Shown here: piece by piece, positions 25,057 through 34,845 of the stretch
How the letters are laid out: the number at the start of each line of letters is the position of its first letter
How positions within the stretch are numbered: the stretch's first letter is position 1
Origin: an uncultured Alteromonadaceae bacterium
GTDB taxonomy: Bacteria > Pseudomonadota > Gammaproteobacteria > Enterobacterales > Alteromonadaceae
Assembly: GCA_947494925.1 (NCBI GenBank)
Contig: CANLWS010000006.1
Coordinates: 1 to 64,000 of the forward strand
Length of the DNA stretch: 64,000 nt
Direction of reading: 5' to 3'
Notes under the pieces: model-generated
Seen by the model: only the letters and a program-made list of their open reading frames with translations
Database searches by the model: none
Told to the model about the DNA's origin: nothing
Position numbers and translations under genes: made by a program

Positions 25057-25928
25057 TATTGTTCCCTGACTAGGGAGCGAATGATTTCCCTGTTTTGATT
25101 TAGTTCATAGACGATATTGCAATCCTTGGAAAGGGTCTTCAGGGAGTGTTCTGTGAGTCGTTGAAAGTACTGAATAAATTGTTGGATTTGGCCTTCATCC
25201 ATTGCGGCGCTTCCACTGTTCCCCATAGCCTTTATCATTTTATTTTCCTGTTCAAGTCGCCATGCAAACACATTTTCAAAGTCAGGAGCTTTGAGCATCA
25301 CCCAGTAATTCATGAGCGCATATAAAGGTTCATAATTTGATTTTATTTGCTGATTCACAAAATGCCGCCATACACCAGAACTGTCCTCTTCTGACTCTAA
25401 TGCATTGCAGGCAACGTCTAATTCGTGTACTGACTGATGATTTACGCCCCAGCACCAACCCTCCAGCAATACGATATCTGCAGGTGCTTCCATTACCTCC
25501 CACTGGGTTTCTGGAAATGGATTGTCAGTTGATTTGTCAAACCTTGGAATTAAACATTTCCCCGGCTGCTGTAATGACGTGAGTACCTGTTTCAGCAATG
25601 GGATATTATGCGTGCCAGGTACGCCGCGAGTTTCAAACAACGGATGAATTTTTACCGAAAGTGCTAACCTGTCTGACTTTGATAAGTAAAAATCATCCAA
25701 AGACAACACCGTAACGTTAAGCTTGTGTTGATCTTCAATGTACTCTTTTAAGAAAGAACTAAATGTGGATTTGCCTGAGCCCTGGCAACCATTAATACCA
25801 ATGTAATAGGTTTTGTTTGCACTCAATTGGTGCGACACAATTTCTTCTGCCAATGGTATGAACCGTTTTAGTGCGTTTTTTTTAAACGCTTCACTCAGCT
25901 GATGTTTTTTCATAAACTCAGGTAGCAT
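25056..25928 (-). CDS. D-glycerate 3-kinase (GLYK family)
   Basis: A 290-residue P-loop kinase: Walker A GCQGSGKST at 47-55, the LSLDDFYLSKSDR motif near 76 typical of the phosphoribulokinase/uridine-kinase-like GLYK group, then HPLFETRGVPGTHN and LLEGWCWG. Plant and bacterial GLYK convert D-glycerate to 3-phosphoglycerate with ATP. In this operon it would recover the glycerate freed by the phosphorylase. AGGAG lies 12 nt before ATG 25928. First gene of the four-gene unit, divergent from moaA. Confidence 0.87.
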   Translation of the reverse strand: MLPEFMKKHQLSEAFKKNALKRFIPLAEEIVSHQLSANKTYYIGINGCQGSGKSTFSSFLKEYIEDQHKLNVTVLSLDDFYLSKSDRLALSVKIHPLFETRGVPGTHNIPLLKQVLTSLQQPGKCLIPRFDKSTDNPFPETQWEVMEAPADIVLLEGWCWGVNHQSVHELDVACNALESEEDSSGVWRHFVNQQIKSNYEPLYALMNYWVMLKAPDFENVFAWRLEQENKMIKAMGNSGSAAMDEGQIQQFIQYFQRLTEHSLKTLSKDCNIVYELNQNREIIRSLVREQ

Positions 25929-26190
25929 AACGGTTTATTACTCCTCTTGATTGCACCAAATAGGCCAACATTCTTCGTTGGCTAACAATTCCTTCCAATT
26001 TCTATACCAACTTCCTGGCTGACACTATCTGTGCAAAACTTTAAGCAAATATTGATTATTATCTTGAAATAAGAGCTAGTGGACTGAAACTAAGTGGCAA
26101 CGTATAAATACTATGTTTTTGGTAATAATTGTTTAAAAGTGAACAAATATCCGAAATAATCGTTCTACTATATAGAGCCAATTAAATTTG
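25929..26190. other. Divergent promoter region (glycerate kinase operon / moaA)
   Basis: This 262-nt region, with the riboswitch and leader up to 26347, forms a 419-nt gap. It should hold promoters for both directions. A possible -10 element for moaA (CTATATAG near 26168-26175) lies about 20 nt before the riboswitch. No operator is recognised; a search for NtrC or osmotic-response sites would be informative. Confidence 0.4.
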
Positions 26191-26320
26191 GCCTTGCATA
26201 ACTCCGAGCCTTTGTAGCTAAACCGACTTTTCGGCAGGTTATTCTGGCCGCAACATTCATTCTGTTGCCAGGGTAGAAAGAGAAATCGATCTGCCTCCCT
26301 TTAGGAATGCAATCAGGCAT
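26191..26320 (+). promoter_or_regulatory. Molybdenum cofactor (Moco) riboswitch upstream of moaA
   Basis: The leader just before moaA has the layout of the Moco RNA motif. The closing helix pairs GCC-TTGCAT (26191-26199) with ATGCAA...GGC (26307-26318), and an adjoining TCC/GGA helix follows. Inside are CCGA-CTTT-TCGG (26223-26234), CAACA/TGTTG (about 26251-26267), the CTCCGAGCC start and the CTGCCTCCCTTTAGG 3' part seen in enterobacterial moaA leaders. It ends 28 nt before the start codon, so Moco binding would act on the GGAAAGG ribosome site or the downstream message. Family assignment is by eye. Confidence 0.7.
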
Positions 26321-26347
26321 GACTAAACTTTGGAAAGGTGTTTAACA

Positions 26348-27316
26348 GTGTTAGAAGACAAATTTGGGCGCAGGTTTCATTATCTGCGTCTGTCCATTAC
26401 AGATGTGTGTAATTTTAGTTGCACCTATTGTTTGCCTGATGGCTATCAATGCAATTCTGATCGCAATTTTTTGTCGCTGGATGAAATTTCAGTGGTAATC
26501 AATGCTTTCGCTCAATTGGGTACGAGCAAAATACGTATCACAGGTGGCGAACCTTCCCTGCGTAAAGATCTCCCTGAAATAATCAAGTTGTGTGCTGACA
26601 CTCCGGGAATCGAGCATGTGGCGATAACCACTAATGGGTATAAATTGCCCGACCATTTACCTAGCTGGATTGCCGCTGGTATCGATTCTATTAACGTTAG
26701 TATCGACAGTTTAGATCCCAGAATGTTTGCCAGTATTACCGGCCACGATAAACTCAAAACCATAATAAATGGTATTGATATGGCGCTGGATGCAGGTATT
26801 AAAGTGAAGGTCAATGCAGTTCTTATGCGCCAGTTTAATCAGTCGGAACTAGGAAATTTCAAGGATTGGATTAAACGAACACCTGTGACGCTGAGACTGA
26901 TTGAGTTGATGGAAACAGGAGACAACCTCAAATTTTTTGAACGGAACCACGTATCTGGTTTGCCAATTAAACAACAACTAATCGATGAAGGTTGGGGACA
27001 GATTGTGCGTGGCAAATCAGCAGGACCAGCGCAGGAGTTCAGGCATCCCGAATACCTGGGGCAAATAGGCCTGATAATGCCCTATGGCAAAGATTTCTGC
27101 TCAAGCTGCAATCGCCTCAGGATAACGGCTAAAGGAAAAATCCATCTGTGTTTGTTTGCAGAACATGGAATTGATCTGCGGTCCTATATGACTGAGCAAG
27201 ACGTTGATGGGTTGAAACAACAACTTTCCAGCCTGTTGTCTGACAAAGAGGCGACTCATTGGCTACAAGATGGTTACACTGGTGCAACCAAACATTTGGC
27301 TATGCTAGGCGGTTGA
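26348..27316 (+). CDS. moaA: GTP 3',8-cyclase MoaA
   Basis: A 322-residue radical-SAM enzyme making 3',8-cyclo-GTP, the first step of molybdopterin synthesis. The SAM cluster motif is CxxxCxxC at 21, 25 and 28 (VCNFSCTYC); the C-terminal cluster is CSSCNRLR ... HLC; the protein ends in the conserved Gly-Gly. GTG 26348 is chosen because GGAAAGG lies 9 nt upstream and homologs start here. First of six cotranscribed moa/mob genes under the Moco riboswitch. Confidence 0.96.
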   Translation: MLEDKFGRRFHYLRLSITDVCNFSCTYCLPDGYQCNSDRNFLSLDEISVVINAFAQLGTSKIRITGGEPSLRKDLPEIIKLCADTPGIEHVAITTNGYKLPDHLPSWIAAGIDSINVSIDSLDPRMFASITGHDKLKTIINGIDMALDAGIKVKVNAVLMRQFNQSELGNFKDWIKRTPVTLRLIELMETGDNLKFFERNHVSGLPIKQQLIDEGWGQIVRGKSAGPAQEFRHPEYLGQIGLIMPYGKDFCSSCNRLRITAKGKIHLCLFAEHGIDLRSYMTEQDVDGLKQQLSSLLSDKEATHWLQDGYTGATKHLAMLGG

Positions 27317-27322
27317 ACCATC

Positions 27323-27907
27323 ATGGTAAAAACAAAACAAATCGCAGGTGTGGTATTAGCCGGTGGATTGTCAACCAGAATGGGCACAGACAAATCCCAG
27401 TTAATCTACCAGGGCAAGACGTTGTTGGAGAATGCTAAACGCACTCTCGAATTGTCATGTGCAGGCCAAATTCTGGTGAGTGGCAGTGATTTACCCGGTG
27501 CCGTGAAAGACAAAATCCCACAGCTAGGCCCACTTGGTGGCATTTACTCAATATTAAGCCTGCCTGGTATCAACAAATTTGACGGGTTCCTGTTTGTTAC
27601 CGTTGATATGCCAAACGTGACTGCGAGTATGTTGGATCGATTGGTTAGCCTGGGAAGTGAAACTTCATCTCCCATCTGTTTCAAGGATTGTTATCTGCCG
27701 CTTTTCCTGCCCTATTCTAAGCAGGTTAGGGATCAGCTTCATCTGGCAATTAAGCAACAACAATTGTCTGTTAGATCGTTATTCGCAAAGACAAATGGCG
27801 CTTTTGTAACCCCTGAGGATCAGGCTACTTTGCTTAATGTAAACAGAATGCAAGAATGGCGAAATTTTCTCTCAGAACAAACACAAAACAGGAGTGTGAA
27901 CGTATAA
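27323..27907 (+). CDS. mobA: Molybdenum cofactor guanylyltransferase MobA
   Basis: A 194-residue nucleotidyltransferase with the GTP-binding VVLAGGLSTRMGTDKSQL motif near residue 10 and DMPNV near 97. MobA adds GMP to Mo-molybdopterin to give the dinucleotide form used by NasA-type reductases. It follows moaA by 6 nt and is 1 nt from moaB, so it is in the operon. Its presence here, rather than beside moeA, ties the whole pathway to one leader. Confidence 0.94.
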   Translation: MVKTKQIAGVVLAGGLSTRMGTDKSQLIYQGKTLLENAKRTLELSCAGQILVSGSDLPGAVKDKIPQLGPLGGIYSILSLPGINKFDGFLFVTVDMPNVTASMLDRLVSLGSETSSPICFKDCYLPLFLPYSKQVRDQLHLAIKQQQLSVRSLFAKTNGAFVTPEDQATLLNVNRMQEWRNFLSEQTQNRSVNV

Positions 27908-27908
27908 T

Positions 27909-28442
27909 ATGAGCAATGAAAAACAATCATTGAATATTGCAGTGTTGACAGTGTCAGACACCCGAACTGAAGAAACAGATACATCCGGAAAGTATCTGGT
28001 GGACTCCATCAAGGCAGATGGCCACAATCTGGTGGATAAAAAAATTGTTATCGACGACAAATATCAATTGCGCACAATCGTCTCAAAGTGGATCGCGTCA
28101 GAGACTGTACAGGTCGTTTTAACTACTGGTGGTACTGGCTTTACAGCGAGAGATACTACCCCCGAGGCTTTGTCTGTTTTGTTCGATAAAGAAATAGAAG
28201 GCTTTGGCGAGTTGTTCAGGCATATTTCTTATCTGGAAATAGGCACATCTACCGTGCAATCACGTGCACTGGCAGGTATGGCAAACAAAACAGCAGTATT
28301 TTGCATGCCAGGTTCGACTGGCGCGTGTAAAACTGCCTGGAATGGTATTCTTCAGGAACAGCTAGATTCTACCCACAAACCATGTAATTTTGTTGACCAT
28401 CTTAAAGCCAATATTGAGCCAGGTTGTGCGACTCGTGGATAA
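27909..28442 (+). CDS. moaB: Molybdenum cofactor biosynthesis protein MoaB
   Basis: A 177-residue MogA/MoaB-type molybdopterin-binding protein, with [13 protein letters not shown] near 19, [16 protein letters not shown] near 77 and the [14 protein letters not shown] motif near 138. It probably adenylylates molybdopterin before MoeA inserts molybdate, since no separate mogA is seen in this window. Its stop codon is overlapped by the moaC GTG start. Confidence 0.93.
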   Translation: MSNEKQSLNIAVLTVSDTRTEETDTSGKYLVDSIKADGHNLVDKKIVIDDKYQLRTIVSKWIASETVQVVLTTGGTGFTARDTTPEALSVLFDKEIEGFGELFRHISYLEIGTSTVQSRALAGMANKTAVFCMPGSTGACKTAWNGILQEQLDSTHKPCNFVDHLKANIEPGCATRG

Positions 28443-28953
28443 GCAAAAAGACAACCAAACCTTGACCCACTTAAATGCCAAGGGTGAAGCGAATATGGTG
28501 GATGTCACTGCCAAGGACGTTACCCAAAGAGTGGCGAGTGCAGAAGGATTTGTCGTTGTGCAGCCTGAAACACTTGAAATGATCACATCTGGTCAACACG
28601 CAAAAGGTGATGTTTTTTCTGTTTCTCGCGTTGCCGGCATTCAGGCTGCTAAAAAATGCAGTGATCTGATCCCATTGTGCCACCCTTTGATGCTGACCAA
28701 GGTTAAAGTTGACTTTGAAATACTAGCAGAAGTTAATTCGGTAAGAATTATCGCCATCTGCAAACTCGCGGGAAAGACAGGAGTCGAAATGGAAGCCTTG
28801 ACCGCTGTCTCTATAACGGCTCTAACGCTCTTTGATATGTGCAAAGCAGTCGATCCGGGCATGCGTATCGAGGGAATTAAGGTGCTTGAGAAGGAAGGTG
28901 GAAAGAGTGGGCATTGGCATCAAAGAAGCGACATTGAGGTGTCAGGTGATTAA
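28435..28953 (+). CDS. moaC: Cyclic pyranopterin monophosphate synthase MoaC
   Basis: A 172-residue enzyme converting cyclo-GTP to cyclic pyranopterin monophosphate. The family start [15 protein letters not shown] is seen from residue 10, with the active-site segments [16 protein letters not shown] and [29 protein letters not shown] 28435 overlaps the moaB stop (GTGGATAA), giving translational coupling; a longer frame from upstream would lie in moaB. The C-terminus runs to a GTG that starts moaD. Confidence 0.95.
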   Translation: MDKQKDNQTLTHLNAKGEANMVDVTAKDVTQRVASAEGFVVVQPETLEMITSGQHAKGDVFSVSRVAGIQAAKKCSDLIPLCHPLMLTKVKVDFEILAEVNSVRIIAICKLAGKTGVEMEALTAVSITALTLFDMCKAVDPGMRIEGIKVLEKEGGKSGHWHQRSDIEVSGD

Positions 28954-29191
28954 AGTTCTTTTTTTTGCAAAGATCCGGGAACAGTTAAAAACATCAGAAA
29001 TTGTTGTGAATGAAAATCCAGAGACTGTTGGTGACCTCAGGAAGCTACTTTGGCTCAATGGACCAGACTGGAAATCAAATCTATCCAATGATACTTCACT
29101 TGTGGCTGTTAATCAGAGTTTAAGAGATGATTCAATGCCTCTTAAGCAGGGAGATGAAGTCGCTTTTTTCCCACCAGTGACCGGAGGCTAG
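28946..29191 (+). CDS. moaD: Molybdopterin synthase small subunit MoaD
   Basis: An 81-residue ubiquitin-fold sulfur carrier that ends in the required Gly-Gly (PPVTGG, then stop). The GTG start at 28946 overlaps the moaC stop (GTGATTAA) and has GAGG 6 nt upstream. It carries the thiocarboxylate sulfur used by MoaE to make molybdopterin. Confidence 0.94.
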   Translation: MIKVLFFAKIREQLKTSEIVVNENPETVGDLRKLLWLNGPDWKSNLSNDTSLVAVNQSLRDDSMPLKQGDEVAFFPPVTGG

Positions 29192-29195
29192 TGCA

Positions 29196-29639
29196 ATGAT
29201 CCAGGTGCAACATGATGACTTTGATCTGGCCAAGGAATATTCGGCCTTGATTGAAAGCAATCATTCGGATGGAGCGGTTGTCACCTTTGTAGGTCTGGTC
29301 CGTGATTTCAATCAGGGAAACCGGATCTTGGGTCTCAACCTGGAACATTATCCAGGTATGACCGAAAAAGCCCTGCAAGAGATTGTTCTCGATGCCAAAA
29401 AGAGATGGGAACTAGGGCGGATTAAAATAATTCATCGTATTGGTCAATTGGCAGTGAATGAGCAAATTGTATTTGTTGGGGTGACATCTAAACATAGAGC
29501 AAATGCATTCGCTGCCACAGAATTTATTATGGACTTTTTAAAAACCAAAGCACCATTTTGGAAAAAAGAGACCTCGGAGAACCACCAGTACTGGGTTGAT
29601 GCCAAGCAAAGTGACCACAAAAAAGCGCAGCAGTGGTAG
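29196..29639 (+). CDS. moaE: Molybdopterin synthase catalytic subunit MoaE
   Basis: A 147-residue subunit that transfers sulfur from MoaD to cyclic pyranopterin. Visible family motifs are AVVTFVGLVRDFN near residue 28, LEHYPGMTEKAL near 50, HRIGQLAVNEQIVFVGV near 87 and the catalytic lysine region FLKTKAPFWKKE near 120. GGAGG precedes the ATG. It is the last moa gene; a NIPSNAP gene follows after 27 nt. Confidence 0.95.
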   Translation: MIQVQHDDFDLAKEYSALIESNHSDGAVVTFVGLVRDFNQGNRILGLNLEHYPGMTEKALQEIVLDAKKRWELGRIKIIHRIGQLAVNEQIVFVGVTSKHRANAFAATEFIMDFLKTKAPFWKKETSENHQYWVDAKQSDHKKAQQW

Positions 29640-29666
29640 TACTATTTTTATATAGGACATTTTTCG

Positions 29667-29972
29667 ATGGTGACATGTTTTATACGCTACATAATTGATC
29701 CAAATAAGCTCGAAGAGTTTGAGCATTACGCGAAATTATGGATCCCTCTGGTTAATCGTTTTGGTGGAAAGCATCAAGGATATTTCCTGCCTTCCGAAGG
29801 GGCAAGCAATGTCGCTCTTGCATTGTTTACCTTCGAAAGCCTCAGCGCCTATGAACTCTACCGTAAAGCTTCCTTTCAGGATGAAGCTTGCATTTCAGCC
29901 TTCGACTATGCAAAACAGACGGCCTGTATTATCAGTTATGAACGTAGTTTTTTCAGGCCTGTATTTAAATGA
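29667..29972 (+). CDS. NIPSNAP family protein
   Basis: A 101-residue alpha-beta barrel (ferredoxin-like) protein of the NIPSNAP group. It begins with CFIRYIIDPNKLEEFEHYAKLWIPLVNRFGGKHQGYFLP and ends in the usual aromatic, basic tail (RSFFRPVF). The function of bacterial members is unknown; they resemble small antibiotic-synthesis monooxygenase folds. It could be cotranscribed with moaE, but a functional link to Moco is not supported. Confidence 0.8.
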   Translation: MVTCFIRYIIDPNKLEEFEHYAKLWIPLVNRFGGKHQGYFLPSEGASNVALALFTFESLSAYELYRKASFQDEACISAFDYAKQTACIISYERSFFRPVFK

Positions 29973-30091
29973 GTTTTAAATAGTGATCAGTTTTCTTCAT
30001 TTGCAGCAAAATTCAACGTTTTTTGAAGACTTTGTCATTTTGTCGTGAAACTTATGTGATTAGTTCAGTGAATAATAAAGGGACTTATTAG

Positions 30092-30874
30092 TTGATATTG
30101 CAGGTGAACAATTTGAAACAGCTTCTATTAATCGGAATATTGTTAAGCGCGGTTGCCCAAGCTTGCAGTGCGTTTGCAACGGATAAAGTAGTTGAGTTTG
30201 AATCGGGCACAGCTCGAGTTAGCCTATTGGAACTTTATTCCTCGCAAGGTTGCAGTAGCTGTCCTCCCGCTGAGAAATGGGTGAATCAGTTCACTCTTTC
30301 TGACACATTGTGGGATGAACAAATCCCTATCGTTTTTCATGTGGATTACTGGGATTATCTTGGCTGGAAGGATCCTTTCTCTGACTACAGGTTTTCGGCC
30401 AGGCAACAGAAATTTAAGCGCCAGGGATTGAGCAAATCCGTGTATACACCAGGATTCATATTAAATGGAAGAGAGTGGAGAGGCTGGTTTAAACGGCGGG
30501 ATATTCCTGCCCCCACTGGTAGTGCAGGTAATCTCAAACTGAAACTGGATGGAGACAATATTTATGCAGAATATAGCCGAATAGAATCCGATCACGTTCT
30601 AAATATAGCCGTATTGGGTTTTGGGCTAAAAACCTTTATTAAAAGTGGCGAAAACCGCAGAAGAACACTTATTCAAGATTTTGTGGTGTTGAATTTTAAA
30701 CAAGTAGACGCGTTTGAGGATCATTTTTTGAGCGACTGGATGGTGCCTGAATCCAATGCGAAAAAACTTGGTATGGTGGCCTGGATCACAAAAGGTGAGT
30801 CTCTGGTGCCCGAACAAGCTACAGGAAACTGGTTGCCTGAGGAATTGGTCCAGGAAGTTAGTGTACGATTTTAG
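30092..30874 (+). CDS. DUF1223 thioredoxin-fold secreted protein
   Basis: A protein of about 253-260 residues with an N-terminal hydrophobic signal ([20 protein letters not shown]) and a thioredoxin-like domain marked by [19 protein letters not shown] near residue 45, [14 protein letters not shown] and YTPGFILNG. The CxxC makes a periplasmic redox role possible, though DUF1223 is not characterised. The start is uncertain: TTG 30092, or TTG 30113 which has AGGTGA 5 nt upstream. The stop overlaps the convergent cmoB stop by 4 nt. Confidence 0.85.
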   Translation: MILQVNNLKQLLLIGILLSAVAQACSAFATDKVVEFESGTARVSLLELYSSQGCSSCPPAEKWVNQFTLSDTLWDEQIPIVFHVDYWDYLGWKDPFSDYRFSARQQKFKRQGLSKSVYTPGFILNGREWRGWFKRRDIPAPTGSAGNLKLKLDGDNIYAEYSRIESDHVLNIAVLGFGLKTFIKSGENRRRTLIQDFVVLNFKQVDAFEDHFLSDWMVPESNAKKLGMVAWITKGESLVPEQATGNWLPEELVQEVSVRF

Positions 30875-31842
30875 ACATTTGCAACGATAACTGCGCGCAA
30901 TGGGGCGGGGTATCCTTCGATCGTTTTGCCCGTGTCTTCCGGATCAAGGAAATCCTCCAGTGATTGACTCGGCATCCACTCGGTTCTCCTTTGTTCCTGC
31001 AACGTTGTCTTGCCCACGTCAACGACCTTGATGTTTTTAAAACCAAGCCTTGTCATCCAAACGGATAGAGCGGCTGTACTAGGTAAATACCAGACATTTC
31101 GCATTTGAGCGTAACGTTCACCCGCCATCAGTACAGTCGTTTCATCACCCTCCACAACCAAGGTTTCCAGGATCAGTTCACCGCCTGGACGAAGTTGGTC
31201 CTTTAACTGTTGCAGAAACTCAATGGGGCTCTTTCTGTGATAAAGCACACCCATAGAGAAAACTGTGTCGAACGCTCTAAGTTTAGGGAGTTGTTCCACA
31301 CCAATTGGTAAAAGGTGGATCTGCGAGTTCGGGTGAAAATGTTTCATTGATTGAAACTGAATGAGAAACAACTGGGATGGGTCGGCACCAACAACCAGTT
31401 TCGCCTCTTGTCCAAGCATTCGCCACATGTGGTATCCACTTCCACAGCCTACATCCAACACAGTTCTGTCTTTTAATGAATGTATGTGTGGAACGACTCG
31501 ATCCCATTTCCAATCAGAGCGCCATTCAGTATCCAGATGAATGCCATGGATATGGAATGGCCCTTTCCGCCACGGCATGAATTGTTTAAGCAATCCAGTT
31601 ATCTGTTTTTGCTGATATTCACTAATTTCTTCAGAAGTTCCGAAGGCAACTTTATCAACCAAATTGACAGTAGAGGGATGGGTTTCTGGTAATTTTCCAA
31701 GCAATTTAACCCATTTGTTAAAATCACCATGTAACTGGTCTTTTTGCCATTGTGCGATCTGAGCAGGTAACACTTCAAGCCAATGGCTCAAAGGAGAATC
31801 GGCAATTTGCTTATAAAAATCATTAAACCAGGAAACAGTCAT
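30871..31842 (-). CDS. cmoB: tRNA U34 carboxymethyltransferase CmoB
   Basis: A 323-residue SAM-dependent-fold enzyme that moves a carboxymethyl group from carboxy-SAM to 5-hydroxyuridine at tRNA position 34. It has the SAM motif [15 protein letters not shown] near 120 and [14 protein letters not shown] near 195, typical of CmoB. It lies 7 nt after cmoA, with which it works. Length equals E. coli CmoB. Confidence 0.96.
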   Translation of the reverse strand: MTVSWFNDFYKQIADSPLSHWLEVLPAQIAQWQKDQLHGDFNKWVKLLGKLPETHPSTVNLVDKVAFGTSEEISEYQQKQITGLLKQFMPWRKGPFHIHGIHLDTEWRSDWKWDRVVPHIHSLKDRTVLDVGCGSGYHMWRMLGQEAKLVVGADPSQLFLIQFQSMKHFHPNSQIHLLPIGVEQLPKLRAFDTVFSMGVLYHRKSPIEFLQQLKDQLRPGGELILETLVVEGDETTVLMAGERYAQMRNVWYLPSTAALSVWMTRLGFKNIKVVDVGKTTLQEQRRTEWMPSQSLEDFLDPEDTGKTIEGYPAPLRAVIVANV

Positions 31843-31849
31843 TACACCC

Positions 31850-32584
31850 TTATTTTATAGCCACTAGTGAAGAAAAGTTAAAACAGCTGAACCAGGGGAC
31901 AACATCTTTAAATCCAGCGCTCTTTAAGCGTGAATTATGGGTTGCCAAGGTGTCGGTCAACATCACTTTTTCCAAGGCGGTGCGTTTTTGGCTGATTTCC
32001 AGTTCGCTGTAACCATTACGTCTTTTGAATTCATGATGGAGATCTACCAGTAATCCATTACCTTGTTCAGTGGGATGACGCATTTTTTCTGACAAAATTA
32101 AGATCCCACCTTCAAGCATTCCATTGTAAAGTTTCTTGAGCAATCCAATTCGGTTCTCTGGTGATATAAATTGTAATGTGAAATTTAGTACAACAACAGA
32201 AGCATTTTCGATTTCAGAATTTTGGATATCGTCGCAAATAACCTGAACTGGGAGCAGAGATTTAAATGTGTTTATGTGATTTTTACACCTGGAAACCATA
32301 GCTTCAGAGTTATCAACTGCAATAATCTGGCAATTGTCTGCTTCTACATATCGCTGCATGGATAAAGTCGCTGCGCCCAGCGAACATCCTAGATCATAAA
32401 TGTTACTATTATTCTGTGCATATTGTTTGGCTAGCAAACCAATATTATCAATTATGGTGCTATATCCCGGAACTGAGCGCTGAATCATATCCGGAAATAC
32501 TTCTGCAACGGCCTGATCAAAAGTAAAGTTTTCAATCTTGTCATGCGGTTGAGAATAAATAACGTCTTTTCCGGACTTGCTCAT
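31850..32584 (-). CDS. cmoA: Carboxy-S-adenosyl-L-methionine synthase CmoA
   Basis: A 244-residue enzyme that makes carboxy-SAM from SAM and prephenate for CmoB. It begins [13 protein letters not shown], with [15 protein letters not shown] near 62 and the [15 protein letters not shown] segment near 135. ATG 32584 has GGGGAA just upstream; a longer in-frame start adds 19 unrelated residues. Transcribed divergently from acs. Confidence 0.95.
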   Translation of the reverse strand: MSKSGKDVIYSQPHDKIENFTFDQAVAEVFPDMIQRSVPGYSTIIDNIGLLAKQYAQNNSNIYDLGCSLGAATLSMQRYVEADNCQIIAVDNSEAMVSRCKNHINTFKSLLPVQVICDDIQNSEIENASVVVLNFTLQFISPENRIGLLKKLYNGMLEGGILILSEKMRHPTEQGNGLLVDLHHEFKRRNGYSELEISQKRTALEKVMLTDTLATHNSRLKSAGFKDVVPWFSCFNFSSLVAIK

Positions 32585-32776
32585 AATTTCCCCAGATAAT
32601 AAATTGCGCGCAATTCTACCTGTCCGCAGCACACCAGGCAATCAAGATTTGACCTGGATCAGAACAAGTTGACTTGCCAGATATTTGATCTTTGATGCGC
32701 TTGCCTTCTTAACATGGCTCTTATACCTTATCTTGAACAACACGCTAGTTGACCCCTCATAACAAGGAGAATCCAT

Positions 32777-34720
32777 ATGTCTCAAGATCTCTATCCAGTA
32801 CCTGAATTGCTGGGCAATTCGAGCCATATCAATAAACAGGAATATCAGACAATGTACCAAACATCGGTTGATGACCCTGATAGTTTCTGGCGCGAACAAG
32901 GAAAGCGAATTGACTGGATAAAACCTTTCACAGAAATTGGTAAATCAAGTTTTGCCAAGGGAAGTATTAATATTAATTGGTATGCTGATGGTCAACTCAA
33001 TGCATCCTACAACTGTATCGACAGGCATCTGCCGGATAACGCAGAACGAACTGCAATTATCTGGGAAGGAGATGAACCTCAGTGGGATAAAAAAATCAGC
33101 TATCAGGAGTTGCATGACCAGGTTTGTTTGTTAGCCAATGGTATGAAAAAACTTGGGATCGGCAAAGGGGATAGGGTGATTATTTATATGCCCATGGTGC
33201 CTGAAGCTGCATACGCAATGCTGGCTTGCGCGCGGATAGGAGCTATTCATTCAGTTGTTTTTGGTGGTTTTTCTCCCAATGCAATAGCTGACCGTGTAGC
33301 GGATTGTGAAGCCAAGCTGGTGATCACTGCAAATGTAGGTAGACGGGGTGGAAATATCGTCCCGTTGAAAAAGAATGTGGACAAAGCACTCGATAACCCT
33401 ATTGCCGAATGTGTTCAGAATGTCATTGTTTATAGAATGCTCGACCAGCAAACTGAATGGTCAGATAACCGTGATTTGTGGTGGGATGAGCTAATTTCCG
33501 ACTGTGAACCCCATTGTGAGCCGCAAGTTATGGATGCTGAGGACCCACTTTTTATACTATACACGTCAGGTTCAACCGGAAAGCCGAAAGGAGTGGTTCA
33601 CACAACTGGTGGATACATGGTTTATGCATCTCTTACCCATCATAGTGTATTTGATTATCGTCTTAGTGATATTTATTGGTGTGCGGCGGATGTAGGATGG
33701 ATAACAGGACACACTTACATAGTCTATGGTCCCTTGGCTAACTGCGCGACGACGCTAATGTTTGAAGGTGTTCCCACTTATCCAGACAGCCGACGAATTG
33801 GCCAGATAATTGATAAGCACCAAGTCAGCATATTGTATACTGCGCCAACGGCGATAAGGGCATTGATGGCCAAAGGTGATGAACCGGGGGAGGGAAGCAC
33901 CAGAAACAGCCTTCGTTTGATGGGCAGTGTTGGCGAACCCATTAACCCTGAAGCCTGGCATTGGTATTATGATGTTATCGGTAATGGAAAGTGTCCGATT
34001 GTGGATACCTGGTGGCAGACAGAAACTGGCGGAATCATGATCAGTCCCTTGCCAGGAGCAATCGATTTGAAACCTGGCTCAGCGACCTTACCATTTTTTG
34101 GAATTAAACCGGAACTTGTAGATAGTCAGGGAACTATTTTACAAGGAGCGGCTGAAGGTAATCTAATTATTACTGATTCCTGGCCAGGTCAGGCAAGAAC
34201 ACTATGGGGAGACCACGAACGATTTGAACAAACCTATTTCAGTACCTACGAAAACCAGTATTTTACCGGTGATGGTGCGCGTAGAGACGAAGATGGTTAC
34301 CTCTGGATAACGGGCAGGGTAGACGACGTACTAAATGTGTCAGGACATAGACTGGGCACTGCTGAAATTGAAAGTTCCCTTGTCGCACACGGCAGTATTG
34401 CTGAGGCTGCCGTGGTTGGTTATCCCCACCCGATTAAGGGGCAGGGGATTTACGTATACTTATTGCCAAATGAAGGTGTTACGATAACTGATGAGCTAAC
34501 TAAAGAAGTAAGGCAATGGGTGAGGGAGGATCTGAGCCCTATAGCCAGCCCGGATCTGATCCAGTGGACAAGTGGCCTTCCAAAAACCCGCTCCGGTAAG
34601 ATCATGCGCCGAATTCTGCGTAAAATTGCGGCCAATGATTTTGCTCAGCTTGGCGATACATCGACTTTAGCTGATCCTGGTGTGGTGGATAAGCTGATTG
34701 AAAACAGGTTGAATAAATAA
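32777..34720 (+). CDS. acs: Acetyl-coenzyme A synthetase
   Basis: A 647-residue AMP-forming ligase activating acetate. It has the nucleotide motif [12 protein letters not shown] near 262, [10 protein letters not shown] near 413 and the C-terminal catalytic lysine Lys608 in [11 protein letters not shown], the site where protein acetylation controls Acs. AAGGAGA precedes the ATG. A NarL-type response regulator follows, which in related bacteria controls acs. Confidence 0.97.
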   Translation: MSQDLYPVPELLGNSSHINKQEYQTMYQTSVDDPDSFWREQGKRIDWIKPFTEIGKSSFAKGSININWYADGQLNASYNCIDRHLPDNAERTAIIWEGDEPQWDKKISYQELHDQVCLLANGMKKLGIGKGDRVIIYMPMVPEAAYAMLACARIGAIHSVVFGGFSPNAIADRVADCEAKLVITANVGRRGGNIVPLKKNVDKALDNPIAECVQNVIVYRMLDQQTEWSDNRDLWWDELISDCEPHCEPQVMDAEDPLFILYTSGSTGKPKGVVHTTGGYMVYASLTHHSVFDYRLSDIYWCAADVGWITGHTYIVYGPLANCATTLMFEGVPTYPDSRRIGQIIDKHQVSILYTAPTAIRALMAKGDEPGEGSTRNSLRLMGSVGEPINPEAWHWYYDVIGNGKCPIVDTWWQTETGGIMISPLPGAIDLKPGSATLPFFGIKPELVDSQGTILQGAAEGNLIITDSWPGQARTLWGDHERFEQTYFSTYENQYFTGDGARRDEDGYLWITGRVDDVLNVSGHRLGTAEIESSLVAHGSIAEAAVVGYPHPIKGQGIYVYLLPNEGVTITDELTKEVRQWVREDLSPIASPDLIQWTSGLPKTRSGKIMRRILRKIAANDFAQLGDTSTLADPGVVDKLIENRLNK

Positions 34721-34738
34721 TCAGCAATAATATGATTG

Positions 34739-34797
34739 AATGCGTCCGTTTGCGAATTGAAATTAAGTTTTACTTCATTCTTAGCTGCGGACGTATT
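34739..34797. repeat. 10-bp inverted repeat between acs and the regulator gene
   Basis: AATGCGTCCG (34739-34748) pairs with CGGACGTATT (34788-34797), one G-T wobble on RNA, around a 39-nt AT-rich loop. There is no T-run, so it is not a classic terminator. It could be a weak transcript end for acs or an operator for the regulator gene 49 nt downstream. Confidence 0.4.
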
Positions 34798-34845
34798 AGT
34801 CTTCCATCATTAACTCGTAATATGTAAACATGGATTTAGTAAATT

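Noticed and set aside
32642-32899. 85-codon minus-strand frame upstream of cmoA
   Set aside because: It is antisense to the acs start and has no motif; acs is the real gene there.
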